A stretch of DNA of 64,000 bases, taken from CAVWCW01 sp963753615 (GTDB lineage Bacteria; Pseudomonadota; Gammaproteobacteria; Chromatiales; Chromatiaceae). This document shows positions 1 to 7,895 of the stretch, one piece after another. The notes under the pieces are model-generated. The model saw only the letters and a list, made by a program, of their open reading frames with translations, ran no database searches and was not told the DNA's origin. How positions within the stretch are numbered: the first letter of the stretch is position 1; each line of letters opens with the position of its first letter. The stretch lies in contig CAVWCW010000005.1 in the NCBI GenBank assembly GCA_963753615.1, forward strand, positions 62,001 through 126,000, read 5' to 3'. The translations under genes were made by a program, and so were the position numbers.

Positions 1-2
1 CG

Positions 3-257
3 GATTTCTGGCGCCGCCTGGAGCAGGACCGAAAGCGGCCCTGGCGCCTTATCCGAGCGCTGGGCTGGGGCAATCTGCTGCGATGGCGGCTGGGCCGGCT
101 CAGTCTGGAGCAGGCATTGGGATTGCTCTCAGAACGCCTGGGTCTGCGTTTGGGGCATGTGCTGCTGCCGTTCGCGGACGCGGCGGTGGACGTGGATACG
201 CCCGCCGATTGGGACTATGTGCGCGAGCGGTTGAAGCGCGCCGGCGCCCGGGATTGA
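3..257 (+). CDS. C-terminal part of a MobA-like NTP transferase (partial, runs off the window start)
   Basis: This reading frame is open from the first bases of the window and stops at TGA 255-257, giving 84 residues. Near the end it has the segment VDVDTPADWDYV, which is the usual C-terminal signature of MobA-type NTP transferases (NTP_transf_3), where an acidic residue helps hold the metal-nucleotide. The catalytic N-terminus lies outside the window, so the substrate cannot be read. A second, full-length nucleotidyltransferase lies convergently just downstream, and the lipid head-group genes follow. A role in making an activated head group is therefore plausible, but it is inferred only from position. 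Confidence 0.6.
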   Translation, partial: DFWRRLEQDRKRPWRLIRALGWGNLLRWRLGRLSLEQALGLLSERLGLRLGHVLLPFADAAVDVDTPADWDYVRERLKRAGARD

Positions 258-301
258 GCTGATGGGGAATCCTGGGCGGGGTGCCTCGGAAAGCGCCCCC
301 C

Positions 302-1066
302 TTAGCCGACAACCCTCGGATTGACTGCCTCGGCATCGGCCGCGATCCAACCCCCCACCATCTTGGCGGCCCGCGCCAGGTCCAGCGGATAGTCTACCTC
401 CGCCCAATCCAGCCCCTGGATCGAGCAGGTCCAGACCCGCCCCTGGCCGGCCAACTCGCCGACCACCGACAGGTACCACTGCTTGAGCCCCCGCGGTCCG
501 CGCATGGCCGCTTCCAGGGCAGCGCGGAACAGGGCCGGGCCCTGGCCACGGAACGACATCAGGCCGATGGACTCGCCGTCCACCCGCTGCGGCGGCAGAT
601 CTTTGCCCACCGCCAACAGGCGCCGGTCCTCGAGCTGCACCTTCATGTCGTCGTCGTCGTAATGGACTTTGTGGTCCACCGCCAGGGTCACAGGCCGGAG
701 CGGCGATTCCAGCAGACGCCTCAGTACTGCCGGCTCGAAGAGGGTGTCGCCGTTGAGCAGCAGAAAATCCCGGTCCATCTCCGTTCGCGCCAACCAACAG
801 CTGGCCAGGTTATCGGCCACCTCGAAGAAGGGGTTGTAGACACTGCGCACGGGCGCTCGGTCCTGGCGCCGGGCCAACAGGGCATCGACCCGCTCGGCAC
901 CGAAGCCGGTGACCACGACCACCTCATCGACGCCGCAGGCCAGCAGCTGGTCGATCTGCCAATCGAGCAGGGACCGGCCGTGCAGATCTACCGCGCATTT
1001 GGGTGCCGACTCGGTCAACGGCAACAGCCGTCGGCCCTGACCCGCACTGAGAACGATTGCTTTCAT
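302..1066 (-). CDS. Sugar-phosphate / alcohol-phosphate nucleotidyltransferase
   Basis: The 254-residue protein starts MKAIVLSAGQGRRLLPLTES, with the G-x-G-x-R nucleotide loop and the following PKC lysine of NTP_transferase enzymes (RmlA/LicC/IPCT type). A NGDTLFEP segment supplies the metal-binding Asp. The ATG at 1064-1066 is chosen because a GAGG ribosome-binding site lies about 12 bases upstream; the longer open frame has no such support. Family members join NTP to a phosphorylated sugar or small alcohol (for example CDP-choline or CDP-inositol). It lies beside a CDP-alcohol phosphatidyltransferase cluster, divergent from the acyl-AMP ligase gene, so it could supply a CDP-alcohol or activated head group. 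The substrate is inferred, not seen. Confidence 0.8.
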   Translation of the reverse strand: MKAIVLSAGQGRRLLPLTESAPKCAVDLHGRSLLDWQIDQLLACGVDEVVVVTGFGAERVDALLARRQDRAPVRSVYNPFFEVADNLASCWLARTEMDRDFLLLNGDTLFEPAVLRRLLESPLRPVTLAVDHKVHYDDDDMKVQLEDRRLLAVGKDLPPQRVDGESIGLMSFRGQGPALFRAALEAAMRGPRGLKQWYLSVVGELAGQGRVWTCSIQGLDWAEVDYPLDLARAAKMVGGWIAADAEAVNPRVVG

Positions 1067-1237
1067 CCAGCCGTATTCCTCACTTCGAGGGGCACGCCAC
1101 GGATCGTGGCGGACACCAGGTTCACCCCGCCCCATCCGCCGATCGGGGCGGAATCTATGGGCGAGTAGCATAGATATTGGCGGCAATCCTGAAAGAACCC
1201 CGCGCCAATAACAGCGGCTGAAGCCCGATTGCCAATG

Positions 1238-1266
1238 AAGACACGCAAAACCATGTAAAGTATAAT
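1238..1266 (+). promoter_or_regulatory. Probable sigma70 promoter for the acyl-AMP ligase operon
   Basis: A perfect TATAAT (1261-1266) follows AAGACA (1238-1243, four of six matches to TTGACA) with a 17-base spacer. It sits in an AT-rich patch of an otherwise GC-rich region. Transcription would start near 1273, leaving a leader of about 290 bases before the TTG at 1565. Confidence 0.5.
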
Positions 1267-1272
1267 ATATTA

Positions 1273-1564
1273 CTATTCATCGATACAAGCCGGGGCGAAT
1301 GACCACCGATTCAAAGAAGAATCCCCATGGCGCTTCCGCAAACCGCTGGACGGCAACCGGGCAACGACCCTATGAGGTACCCGGCACCGACCCACGGGGA
1401 ATGCCCCGAGGGAACCCATCCCGTGCACCTCCGAGGGGGTCAGAAATGCAAATCGGACTTGAGCTTGCGGCCTATTTCAGGGACAATTACTTATTTTTGT
1501 GGGCAGAAAAATACGCTTTGGTCAGGGCGCCAGGCAGGCGGCCTCTAAAGATGAGGGGACAGTC
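1273..1564 (+). promoter_or_regulatory. Long structured 5' leader of the acyl-AMP ligase operon
   Basis: No convincing gene lies between the promoter and the TTG start. The leader can form a long hairpin at 1348-1392, whose outer arms GGACGG and CCGACC enclose CCGGG/CCCGG and then ACC/GGT with small internal loops. A second perfect hairpin, CGGGG-AATG-CCCCG, spans 1395-1408. I could not match it to a known riboswitch class. Its function, if any, is unknown. Confidence 0.35.
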
Positions 1565-3352
1565 TTGAGGTTTGCAGCCACACCCACCGACAACAGCTTG
1601 GCGTTTCGGCCTGCTGACTTCAGCACCCTGGCCGAGGCCCTCGACTATGCAGCCCAAGGCCGGACCGGGTGCAACTTCTACTCCGCGCGCGGCGAACTGG
1701 CGGCTGCGGTCCCCTATTCGCTCCTGCGACAGCAGGCTCACTCCCTCGCCCGCCGCTTGGTTGGTTTGGGCCTCGCACGCGGCAGCCGCCTGGTGCTGAT
1801 CGCCGATACCACTCCCGACTTCCACCGCTTCTTTTTTGCCTGCCAGTATGCTGGGCTAGTGCCGGTGCCGGTGCCGATCCCGTTCAGTCTCGGCAGTCAC
1901 CATGCCTACGTGCATCTGCTGCGGGGCATGCTCAAAAGCAGTGCCGCCGACCTGGCGATGGCGCCCACCGACTATCTGCCCTTCGTCGCCGAGGCCAGCG
2001 AGGGACTGGGGCTAAAATTCTACGGCGATGCGGCCGCCTTCGATGCCCTGCCGGAGACGGAGCTGGAACTGCGGCCCACCGGCCCCCAGGAGCTCGCATA
2101 TCTGCAGTACACCTCCGGCAGCACGCGCTTTCCCCGCGGGGTGATGATCAACCAGGCCAGCGTGCTCAGCAACCTGTCCGGCATCGTCAGCCATGGGGTG
2201 AAAATCCGCGCCGGCGACCGCTGCGTGTCCTGGCTGCCGTTCTACCACGACATGGGCCTGGTGGGCCTGGTCCTGGGACCAGTGGCGTCCCAGACCTCCG
2301 TGGACTATCTCGGCACTAAAGACTTTTCGATGCGGCCGCGCCAGTGGCTGAACCTGATCTCACGCAGCAAAGCCACGATCTCCTTCAGCCCACCTTTCGG
2401 ATTCGAGCTGTGCGCCCGGCGCCTGCGCCCCGGCGAGGCCGCCGAGCTTGACCTGAGCGCCTGGCGGGTGGCCGGCGTCGGCGCCGAGATGATCCACCCG
2501 GAGGTGCTGGAGCGCTTCGCGGCGGCATTGGCGCCCAGCGGCTTCGATTCCAAGGCGTTTGTGCCTTGTTACGGCATGGCCGAATGCTCCCTGGCGATCA
2601 GTTTCTCGCCCCTGGGCGAGGGAATCACCCTCGACCAAGTCGATAGCGAGCGCCTGGCTAAAGACGGCTTGGCGCTGGCGGCCGACCCGGCTGCGCAGGC
2701 AGGCGACCGCGTCAGCGGATTCGTCGACTGCGGCATCCCGCTCTCGGAGTTCGAGGTCGAAATCCGCGACGAACGCAACCAACCGCTGCCGGAACGCCAC
2801 ACCGGCAGCATTCACCTGCGCGGCCGGAGCGTCATGGCGGGTTATTTCCGTGATCCCGAAACCACCCGCCAGACCCTTTCGGTGGACGGCTGGCTGGACA
2901 CCGGGGACATCGGCTACCGGGTTGGCGAGCGCATCTTCGTCACCGGCCGCCGCAAGGACATGATCATCATCAATGGCCGCAATATCTGGCCCCAGGACAT
3001 CGAGTACCTGGCCCAGCAGCAACCCGAGGTGCGCCCCGGCGACTGCCTGGCCTTCTCCGCCCCCGGCCCCGACGACGAGGAGATGTCGGTGGTCGTGGTT
3101 CAGTGCCGGGAAAAAGACCTCGAGATTCGTGCCGACCTGGTCAAGCGCATCAAAACCCTGGTGCGCACGGAGTTGGGTATCGACTGCCATGTCGAGTTGG
3201 CCCCGCTGCACACCCTTCCCCGTACCTCCTCGGGCAAGCTGTCCCGGGCGAAGGCGCGGGAAAACTTCATTGCGCACCAGCAAGCCGCCGAACTACCCGT
3301 GGCCGCCGACGCCGGCCTGACCAAGGTCTCGGGACAACGGGGTGTCGGCTGA
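1565..3352 (+). CDS. Fatty-acyl-AMP ligase / acyl-ACP synthetase (sphingolipid AsR-like)
   Basis: This is a 595-residue adenylate-forming enzyme. It has the phosphate loop YTSGSTRFPRGV, the adenine motif YGMAE, the core motif DTGDIGY, the hinge GRRKDMIIINGRNI and the C-terminal catalytic lysine in PRTSSGKLSRAK, so all key motifs are intact. The length fits fatty-acyl-AMP ligases. The start chosen is TTG 1565, because GATGAGGGG lies six bases upstream; a GTG at 1499 has no ribosome-binding site. It would activate a fatty acid as acyl-AMP and load it onto the ACP encoded two genes downstream. In Caulobacter the ceramide cluster has a comparable acyl-ACP synthetase. The chain length is unknown. 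The stop overlaps the next gene, implying co-translation. Confidence 0.85.
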   Translation: MRFAATPTDNSLAFRPADFSTLAEALDYAAQGRTGCNFYSARGELAAAVPYSLLRQQAHSLARRLVGLGLARGSRLVLIADTTPDFHRFFFACQYAGLVPVPVPIPFSLGSHHAYVHLLRGMLKSSAADLAMAPTDYLPFVAEASEGLGLKFYGDAAAFDALPETELELRPTGPQELAYLQYTSGSTRFPRGVMINQASVLSNLSGIVSHGVKIRAGDRCVSWLPFYHDMGLVGLVLGPVASQTSVDYLGTKDFSMRPRQWLNLISRSKATISFSPPFGFELCARRLRPGEAAELDLSAWRVAGVGAEMIHPEVLERFAAALAPSGFDSKAFVPCYGMAECSLAISFSPLGEGITLDQVDSERLAKDGLALAADPAAQAGDRVSGFVDCGIPLSEFEVEIRDERNQPLPERHTGSIHLRGRSVMAGYFRDPETTRQTLSVDGWLDTGDIGYRVGERIFVTGRRKDMIIINGRNIWPQDIEYLAQQQPEVRPGDCLAFSAPGPDDEEMSVVVVQCREKDLEIRADLVKRIKTLVRTELGIDCHVELAPLHTLPRTSSGKLSRAKARENFIAHQQAAELPVAADAGLTKVSGQRGVG

Positions 3353-4301
3353 GGCCGAGCCCGGCCGTCTGGTCGCGCTCACCGGCGCCACCGGCTTTAT
3401 CGGCGGTGCCCTGGCCCACCGCTTGGTAGAATCGGGCTGGCAGGTGCGCGCCCTGGTGCGCACCCCCGCCCGCGCCCAAGCACTTTCCGCACTCGGCGTA
3501 CAGCTGGTGCCCGGAAACCTCTTCGATCCTGACGCCCTGCAACGGCTGGTAGCGGGCGTCGATTCCATAGTGCATTGTGCCGGCGTGGTGCGGGGCGTCG
3601 GTCAAGCCGATTTTGATTCGGTCAATGCAACCGGCGTGACCCGTGTGGCCAGCGCCGGCGCCGCCCAGCCGCGACCACCGCGATTTCTCGCCCTGTCCTC
3701 CCTCGCCGCCCGCGAACCCCAGCTTTCGCCCTATGCGGCCAGCAAGCGCGCTGGGGAGCAAGCCCTGGCGGACGCTGCCGGCCCCATGCCCTGGCTGGCC
3801 TTGCGCCCGCCGGCGGTGTACGGCCGCGGCGACCGCGAGATGCTGCCCTTGCTGCAATGGCTGATGCGGGGCATTGCGCCGGTGTTGAGTGGCCCGGGGG
3901 CGCGCCTTTCTCTGCTCTTTGTGGACGACCTGGTGAACGCCCTGGAGCAATGCCTGAATGCGCCAGCATTGCCCCAGGGCATCTTCGAATTGCACGACGG
4001 CCACCCGGACGGCTATTCCTGGGCCGAGATCGTCGACCTGGCCGCAGCGGTTCGGGGCCGAAGCGTACGTGCGCTGCGGGTCCCGCCCACGCTGCTGAGA
4101 ACCCTCGCCGGCGCAAGCCTGGTCTGGGCCCGGCTGAGCGGACAGCCGCCGATGCTCAGCCCCGGCAAGTATCGGGAGCTCACCCACCCGAATTGGGTCT
4201 GCGACAACCAGGCCTTCAGCCACGCTAGCGGATGGCAGCCGAAGGTTCAGTTCCAGGAGGGGCTGGCCCGCACGATGGGCGCATGCGTCGGGTCCCGTTA
4301 A
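3342..4301 (+). CDS. NAD-dependent epimerase/dehydratase family SDR (CerR-like candidate)
   Basis: This 319-residue extended short-chain dehydrogenase has the NAD(P) loop TGATGFIG at residues 14-21 and the catalytic YAASK (Tyr131, Lys135). The GTG start overlaps the end of the acyl-AMP ligase gene by 11 bases, so the two are probably translationally coupled. Caulobacter ceramide synthesis needs a similar predicted epimerase/dehydrogenase (CerR) for reduction of the 3-oxo sphingoid intermediate. The neighbouring acyl ligase, ACP and a serine palmitoyltransferase-type gene support the same job here. Sequence alone cannot separate this from a sugar epimerase, so the specific reaction is inferred. 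Confidence 0.75.
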   Translation: MSAEAEPGRLVALTGATGFIGGALAHRLVESGWQVRALVRTPARAQALSALGVQLVPGNLFDPDALQRLVAGVDSIVHCAGVVRGVGQADFDSVNATGVTRVASAGAAQPRPPRFLALSSLAAREPQLSPYAASKRAGEQALADAAGPMPWLALRPPAVYGRGDREMLPLLQWLMRGIAPVLSGPGARLSLLFVDDLVNALEQCLNAPALPQGIFELHDGHPDGYSWAEIVDLAAAVRGRSVRALRVPPTLLRTLAGASLVWARLSGQPPMLSPGKYRELTHPNWVCDNQAFSHASGWQPKVQFQEGLARTMGACVGSR

Positions 4302-4350
4302 CATCGTGGCCGTTTAAGAACCGTCCCTAACTTCCCTTGAGGTTATCCCC

Positions 4351-4602
4351 ATGCCTAGCTATCAGGAAATTTGCCCCCAGTTAATCGAGTTGCTCGGCCC
4401 CTTTGTAACCGATGGTCAGGAGATCACCGAAGACACCGAACTGGTCGGAGACCTTGGCCTTAGCTCCCTGAAGATCATGGACCTGCTGCTGGAGGTGGAG
4501 GACCGTTTCGACGTCAGCGTGCCCATGAACATCCTGCCCGACGTCAATACGGTGCGTGACTTCGCCCAACAGCTGGAAAAACTGACCTCGGGCCCTGCCT
4601 GA
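4351..4602 (+). CDS. Acyl carrier protein (dedicated, AcpR-like)
   Basis: This is an 83-residue four-helix carrier protein. The segment DLGLSSL (residues 34-40) is the phosphopantetheine site, with Ser39 as the expected attachment residue; the usual Asp before it is Ser38. The acidic helix after it (DLLLEVEDRFDV) is typical of ACPs. A GAGG lies eight bases before the ATG. It probably receives the acyl chain from the acyl-AMP ligase two genes upstream and presents it to the serine palmitoyltransferase-type enzyme. This is a specialised ACP, not the housekeeping AcpP, because no fab genes flank it. Confidence 0.85.
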   Translation: MPSYQEICPQLIELLGPFVTDGQEITEDTELVGDLGLSSLKIMDLLLEVEDRFDVSVPMNILPDVNTVRDFAQQLEKLTSGPA

Positions 4603-4613
4603 GGTTTGCCTCG

Positions 4614-5804
4614 ATGCCCCTCTACCTGTGGCCGATCGAAAACAGCCCAATGCGACTGTGGGGGCTCGACAGCCGCCAGCGCCTGCAACGCCTGCTGCCG
4701 GATGCTGAACTGGTGGACGACCCGACCCGCCTGCCCGAATCCGCCCGGGTGCTGCTGGTGCGCGGCGACTATCTGTTCGACCCGCGTCTAATCCGCGCAC
4801 TGGCCGGCGCCGAGCCGGCGTTACTGCGGCTGCCGCCGGAGCAACAGTCGCTGCCGTTGGCGGCTCTGGTGCCGGCGGGCATGGCCCAGGCTGTCGGCGA
4901 GCGCATCGCCGGCGGGGCCGACGACCCAGTGCCGCGGGAGAGTATCCCAGTCCTGACGCCGGACCAGCTCTGCCCGCCCTACCAGGCCCAGCTGTTGAAG
5001 GCGGAACCCGCCTTCGTGCTGCCCCTGCGAGATGGCAATAGTCGCCAGCTGGAGGCGCTGCTGTTCGGCGCCGCCTACAAGGGCATTACCGACCTGGTCA
5101 CCAAGTGGGTCTGGCCGGTCCCAGCCCAATGGGGGGTTCGGGCCTGCGTACGCCTCGGCATATCGCCAAACCAAGTCACGGCCCTCAGCTGGCTGCTGGC
5201 GATCACCGCCGGCCTGCTGTTCTGGCAGGGCCAATTCGGCTGGGGCCTGCTGCTGGGCTGGTTTATGACCTACCTCGATACAGTGGACGGCAAGCTGGCT
5301 CGGGTCACCGTCACCTCCAGCCCGTTTGGACACCTGTTCGACCACATTCTGGACTTGGTGCACCCGCCCCTGTGGTACCTGGCCTGGGGCCTGGGACTGG
5401 CGAGCTACCAGCCCCTGTTGCTTCCGCCTGAGCTGGCACCAGCCGTCTGGCTGATCTTCGGCGGCTACATAGGCGGCCGCTTGGTGGAGGGGGCGTTCCA
5501 ACTCTGGTTGGGGCGCTTCGGCATCTTCTGCTGGCGCCGCATCGACTCTTTCTCGCGCTTGATCACGGCGCGCCGCAACCCCTGCCTGATCCTGCTCAGC
5601 CTGGGCGCTATAGCCGGCCGCCCCGATCTGGGCCTGGAGGCAGTAGCCCTGTGGACCGGGCTTTCCACCCTCTTCCTGCTGCTGCGCCTGGGTCAAGCCG
5701 GACTCACCCGCCTCGCCTCGGGCCCCCTGATTTCCTGGCTGGCGGAGATCCGCCGCGACCCGCCGGACCGCTCCCTGGCGGTGCGCTGGTTCGCCGGCCG
5801 CTGA
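4614..5804 (+). CDS. CDP-alcohol phosphatidyltransferase with a degenerate nucleotidyltransferase-like N-terminus
   Basis: The 396-residue membrane protein has a complete CDP-alcohol phosphotransferase motif D-x2-DG-x2-AR-x8-G-x3-D-x3-D at residues 222-247, with several hydrophobic segments around it. The first ~150 residues resemble a shortened NTP-transferase fold (the segment LLVRGDYLFDPRLIRAL), but lack the G-x-G-x-R loop, so this part is probably not catalytic. The layout recalls archaeal bifunctional inositol-phosphate cytidylyltransferase/phospho-inositol synthases. It should transfer a phospho-group from a CDP-activated lipid or alcohol to a second alcohol, making the lipid head group in the inner membrane. 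The acceptor cannot be read from sequence. It starts 11 bases after the ACP gene. Confidence 0.8.
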   Translation: MPLYLWPIENSPMRLWGLDSRQRLQRLLPDAELVDDPTRLPESARVLLVRGDYLFDPRLIRALAGAEPALLRLPPEQQSLPLAALVPAGMAQAVGERIAGGADDPVPRESIPVLTPDQLCPPYQAQLLKAEPAFVLPLRDGNSRQLEALLFGAAYKGITDLVTKWVWPVPAQWGVRACVRLGISPNQVTALSWLLAITAGLLFWQGQFGWGLLLGWFMTYLDTVDGKLARVTVTSSPFGHLFDHILDLVHPPLWYLAWGLGLASYQPLLLPPELAPAVWLIFGGYIGGRLVEGAFQLWLGRFGIFCWRRIDSFSRLITARRNPCLILLSLGAIAGRPDLGLEAVALWTGLSTLFLLLRLGQAGLTRLASGPLISWLAEIRRDPPDRSLAVRWFAGR

Positions 5805-5811
5805 GCGTCCG

Positions 5812-6804
5812 GTGGCAGATCGCCCATTGCGCATCGCCCTGCTCACCAATCCGGGCAGCGGCCGCAACCGCAAGGGATTGGAGCGGGTGCGCCGTTTCGC
5901 CCGAAATTGCCCCGGTCTGGTGCATCGCGAAGCCGCCAATCCGGCCGAGATCGCCTCGGCCTTGGCCGAACTGATCGCCCAGGAGCCAGCGCTGCTGGCG
6001 GTCAACGGCGGCGACGGCACCGTGGCCGCGGTGCTCACCAGCCTGTACCGGGATGTTTCCGCCACGCCGCCCCCTCCCCTGGCGCTGCTGCGCGGCGGCA
6101 CCACCAACATGACCGCCGGCGATCTCGGCCTGACCGAGCCCCTGCCGCGCGCCCTGGCGGGGTTGCAGCGCCTGGCCGAGTCGCCGCCGGCCAAGCTTCC
6201 GCTGGTGCAGCGCCCGATCCTGAGGGTCGAACTCTGGCCCGGCGGCGACGCGCATTACGGCCTGTTCTTCGGTGCCGGGGCCATCGTGCGCGGCATCGAA
6301 TACTGCCACGCCAAGGTCCACAGCAAGGGTCTGCGCGACGGCATCGCCCCGGGCATCTGCACCCTGCGGGTTTTGCTGGCCATGGCGCGTAGGGACCAAC
6401 GCTATGTAGAAGCGGTGCCGATCGGCATCCGTGCCCGCGACCGAGACGGCGCATCGCCTCCGGGCCTCGGGGAGCAAGACTACTACCTGCTGCTGGCAAG
6501 CCCCCTGGAGCGCCTGTTCCTGGGTCTGCGCCCTTATTGGGGCGCCGAGCGCGGAGCCTTCTACTTCAGTGCCCTGCGCAGTGCCCCGGTGCGCCCGCTG
6601 CTAACCTTGCCGCCCCTGTTCTGGGGCCGCGCCGGCGCCCTGGCCACTCCCGCCAACGGCTACCACAGCCAAAAGCTTGACCAACTGGAGCTGGACCTGG
6701 ACGGGCCCCTTACCCTGGACGGGGAAATCTACCAGGCTAGCCGGGCCCGGGGACCGGTCCGGGTCAGCGCCGAAGACCAGGCACTGTTCTTAAAACCCGG
6801 CTAA
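5812..6804 (+). CDS. Diacylglycerol-kinase-family lipid kinase (possible ceramide or sphingoid kinase)
   Basis: The 330-residue protein has the DAGK catalytic signatures NPGSGRN (residues 13-19) and GGDGT (66-70), followed by a GGTTN segment, as in YegS/ceramide kinase-type enzymes. GTG 5812 follows the preceding stop by seven bases. Known members phosphorylate diacylglycerol, sphingosine or ceramide at a primary hydroxyl using ATP. Beside a serine palmitoyltransferase and a cytidylyltransferase homologue, the simplest role is making ceramide- or sphingoid-phosphate for CMP activation. Diacylglycerol remains an alternative substrate. Confidence 0.8.
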   Translation: MADRPLRIALLTNPGSGRNRKGLERVRRFARNCPGLVHREAANPAEIASALAELIAQEPALLAVNGGDGTVAAVLTSLYRDVSATPPPPLALLRGGTTNMTAGDLGLTEPLPRALAGLQRLAESPPAKLPLVQRPILRVELWPGGDAHYGLFFGAGAIVRGIEYCHAKVHSKGLRDGIAPGICTLRVLLAMARRDQRYVEAVPIGIRARDRDGASPPGLGEQDYYLLLASPLERLFLGLRPYWGAERGAFYFSALRSAPVRPLLTLPPLFWGRAGALATPANGYHSQKLDQLELDLDGPLTLDGEIYQASRARGPVRVSAEDQALFLKPG

Positions 6805-6920
6805 TAAATATTTCATATATCATTGTTTTTAATTATTTTATTGTCCAACCTAAACCTATTTCTAGGCGCCGTGGGTGCGTTCTCGACGCCCAATCACGCC
6901 CCCAACCCCGGGTGGTGAAA

Positions 6921-7895
6921 ATGGACCCGATGCCGACCCTGCCCGCCCCCGGTAGCGAACTCTATAACGTGATCGCCGACCAGGCCCACTCCGCTGCGGT
7001 GGGGCCCGAGTTAGCGGCACTGGGCGAACACCTGCGACAACGCTATGGTGCGGACCTGGCGGCGATCCTGTTCTATGGTTCCTGCCTGCGCAGCGGCGAC
7101 GCGCTGGACGGTCTGGTGGACCTGTACGTGCTGGTGGACGACTACCGGAGCAGTGGCCAGGGGCTGCTTCGGAGCGGTCTCAACTGGCTGCTGCCGCCGA
7201 ATGTGTTTTATCTGGAGTTGCCCCTGGCGGCCGGCGGACGGGTGCGGGCCAAGTATGCCCTGCTGTCCCTGCCCCAGTTGCAGCGCGGCACCTCGCGACG
7301 CTGGTTTCAGGCCTACCTCTGGGGCCGCTTCGCCCAGCCCATCGCCCTGCTCCATGCCCGCGATTCGGCCGCAGAACAGGCGGTGGTCTCGGCCCTGGGC
7401 CAGGCGGCACTGACGCTGGCCGGGCGCGCCTTGCCCAGCCTGCCGGATCGCTTCGATGCACGCGGCCTTTGGCAGGGGGCGCTGGCGCTGAGCTACGCGA
7501 CCGAGCTGCGGGCGGAGCGCAGCAACCGCAAACAGGAGCTGTTCGACAGCTATCCGGAGCATTACCTTGCCCTAAGCCAGGCCCTGCTGCCGTTGCTGCC
7601 CTACCCGTTGACGCCGCAGGGGAACGCCGGGGAGTACCGCAGCGAGATATCCGACGCCGCGCGCCGCCGCAACCGCCTGGCCTGGGCCCTGCGCCGTCTC
7701 CAGGGCAAGGGATTGTCGCTCCTGCGCCTGAGCAAGGCCCTGCTCACTTTCCAGGGCGGAGTGGACTACATCCTTTGGAAGCTCGAACGCCACTCCGGGG
7801 TGGCCATAGAGGCCCCGCCCCGGGTCCGGCGCTATCCGCTCATTTTCGGTTGGGGGCTGATTTGGCGCCTGTATCGTCGCGGGGTGTTTCGCTAG
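6921..7895 (+). CDS. Tam41-like phosphatidate cytidylyltransferase homologue
   Basis: The 324-residue soluble protein has a nucleotidyltransferase core: FYGSCLRSGD (51-60) followed by DLYVLVDD (67-74), the G-S...D-x-D pattern. Farther on it has AKYALLS (110-116) and YLWGRFAQPI (132-141). The mitochondrial CDP-diacylglycerol synthase Tam41 shows the same order of landmarks (GSG...D...VDD, K-Y-G, LYxAGRLQKP). This is a recognised pattern, not a computed alignment. ATG 6921 is preferred over GTG 6912/6915 because GGTGG precedes it. It follows a lipid kinase and a CDP-alcohol phosphatidyltransferase, so it may make the CDP-lipid they need. Its 3' end overlaps the convergent hydroxylase gene by 56 bases. 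Confidence 0.6.
   Translation: MDPMPTLPAPGSELYNVIADQAHSAAVGPELAALGEHLRQRYGADLAAILFYGSCLRSGDALDGLVDLYVLVDDYRSSGQGLLRSGLNWLLPPNVFYLELPLAAGGRVRAKYALLSLPQLQRGTSRRWFQAYLWGRFAQPIALLHARDSAAEQAVVSALGQAALTLAGRALPSLPDRFDARGLWQGALALSYATELRAERSNRKQELFDSYPEHYLALSQALLPLLPYPLTPQGNAGEYRSEISDAARRRNRLAWALRRLQGKGLSLLRLSKALLTFQGGVDYILWKLERHSGVAIEAPPRVRRYPLIFGWGLIWRLYRRGVFR

Noticed and set aside
100..336. Open frames opposite the partial NTP transferase and nucleotidyltransferase genes
   Set aside because: They are Arg/Pro/Ala-rich shadows of GC-rich coding sequence with no motif, start site or neighbour support.
1273..1564. Known riboswitch (c-di-GMP, SAM, cobalamin and similar)
   Set aside because: GCAAACC and GGACGGCAACC look like fragments of GEMM or SAM motifs, but the required pairings and spacing are not present.
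1299..1568. Short frame before the acyl-AMP ligase
   Set aside because: It lies in the structured leader, has no ribosome-binding site and a random composition.
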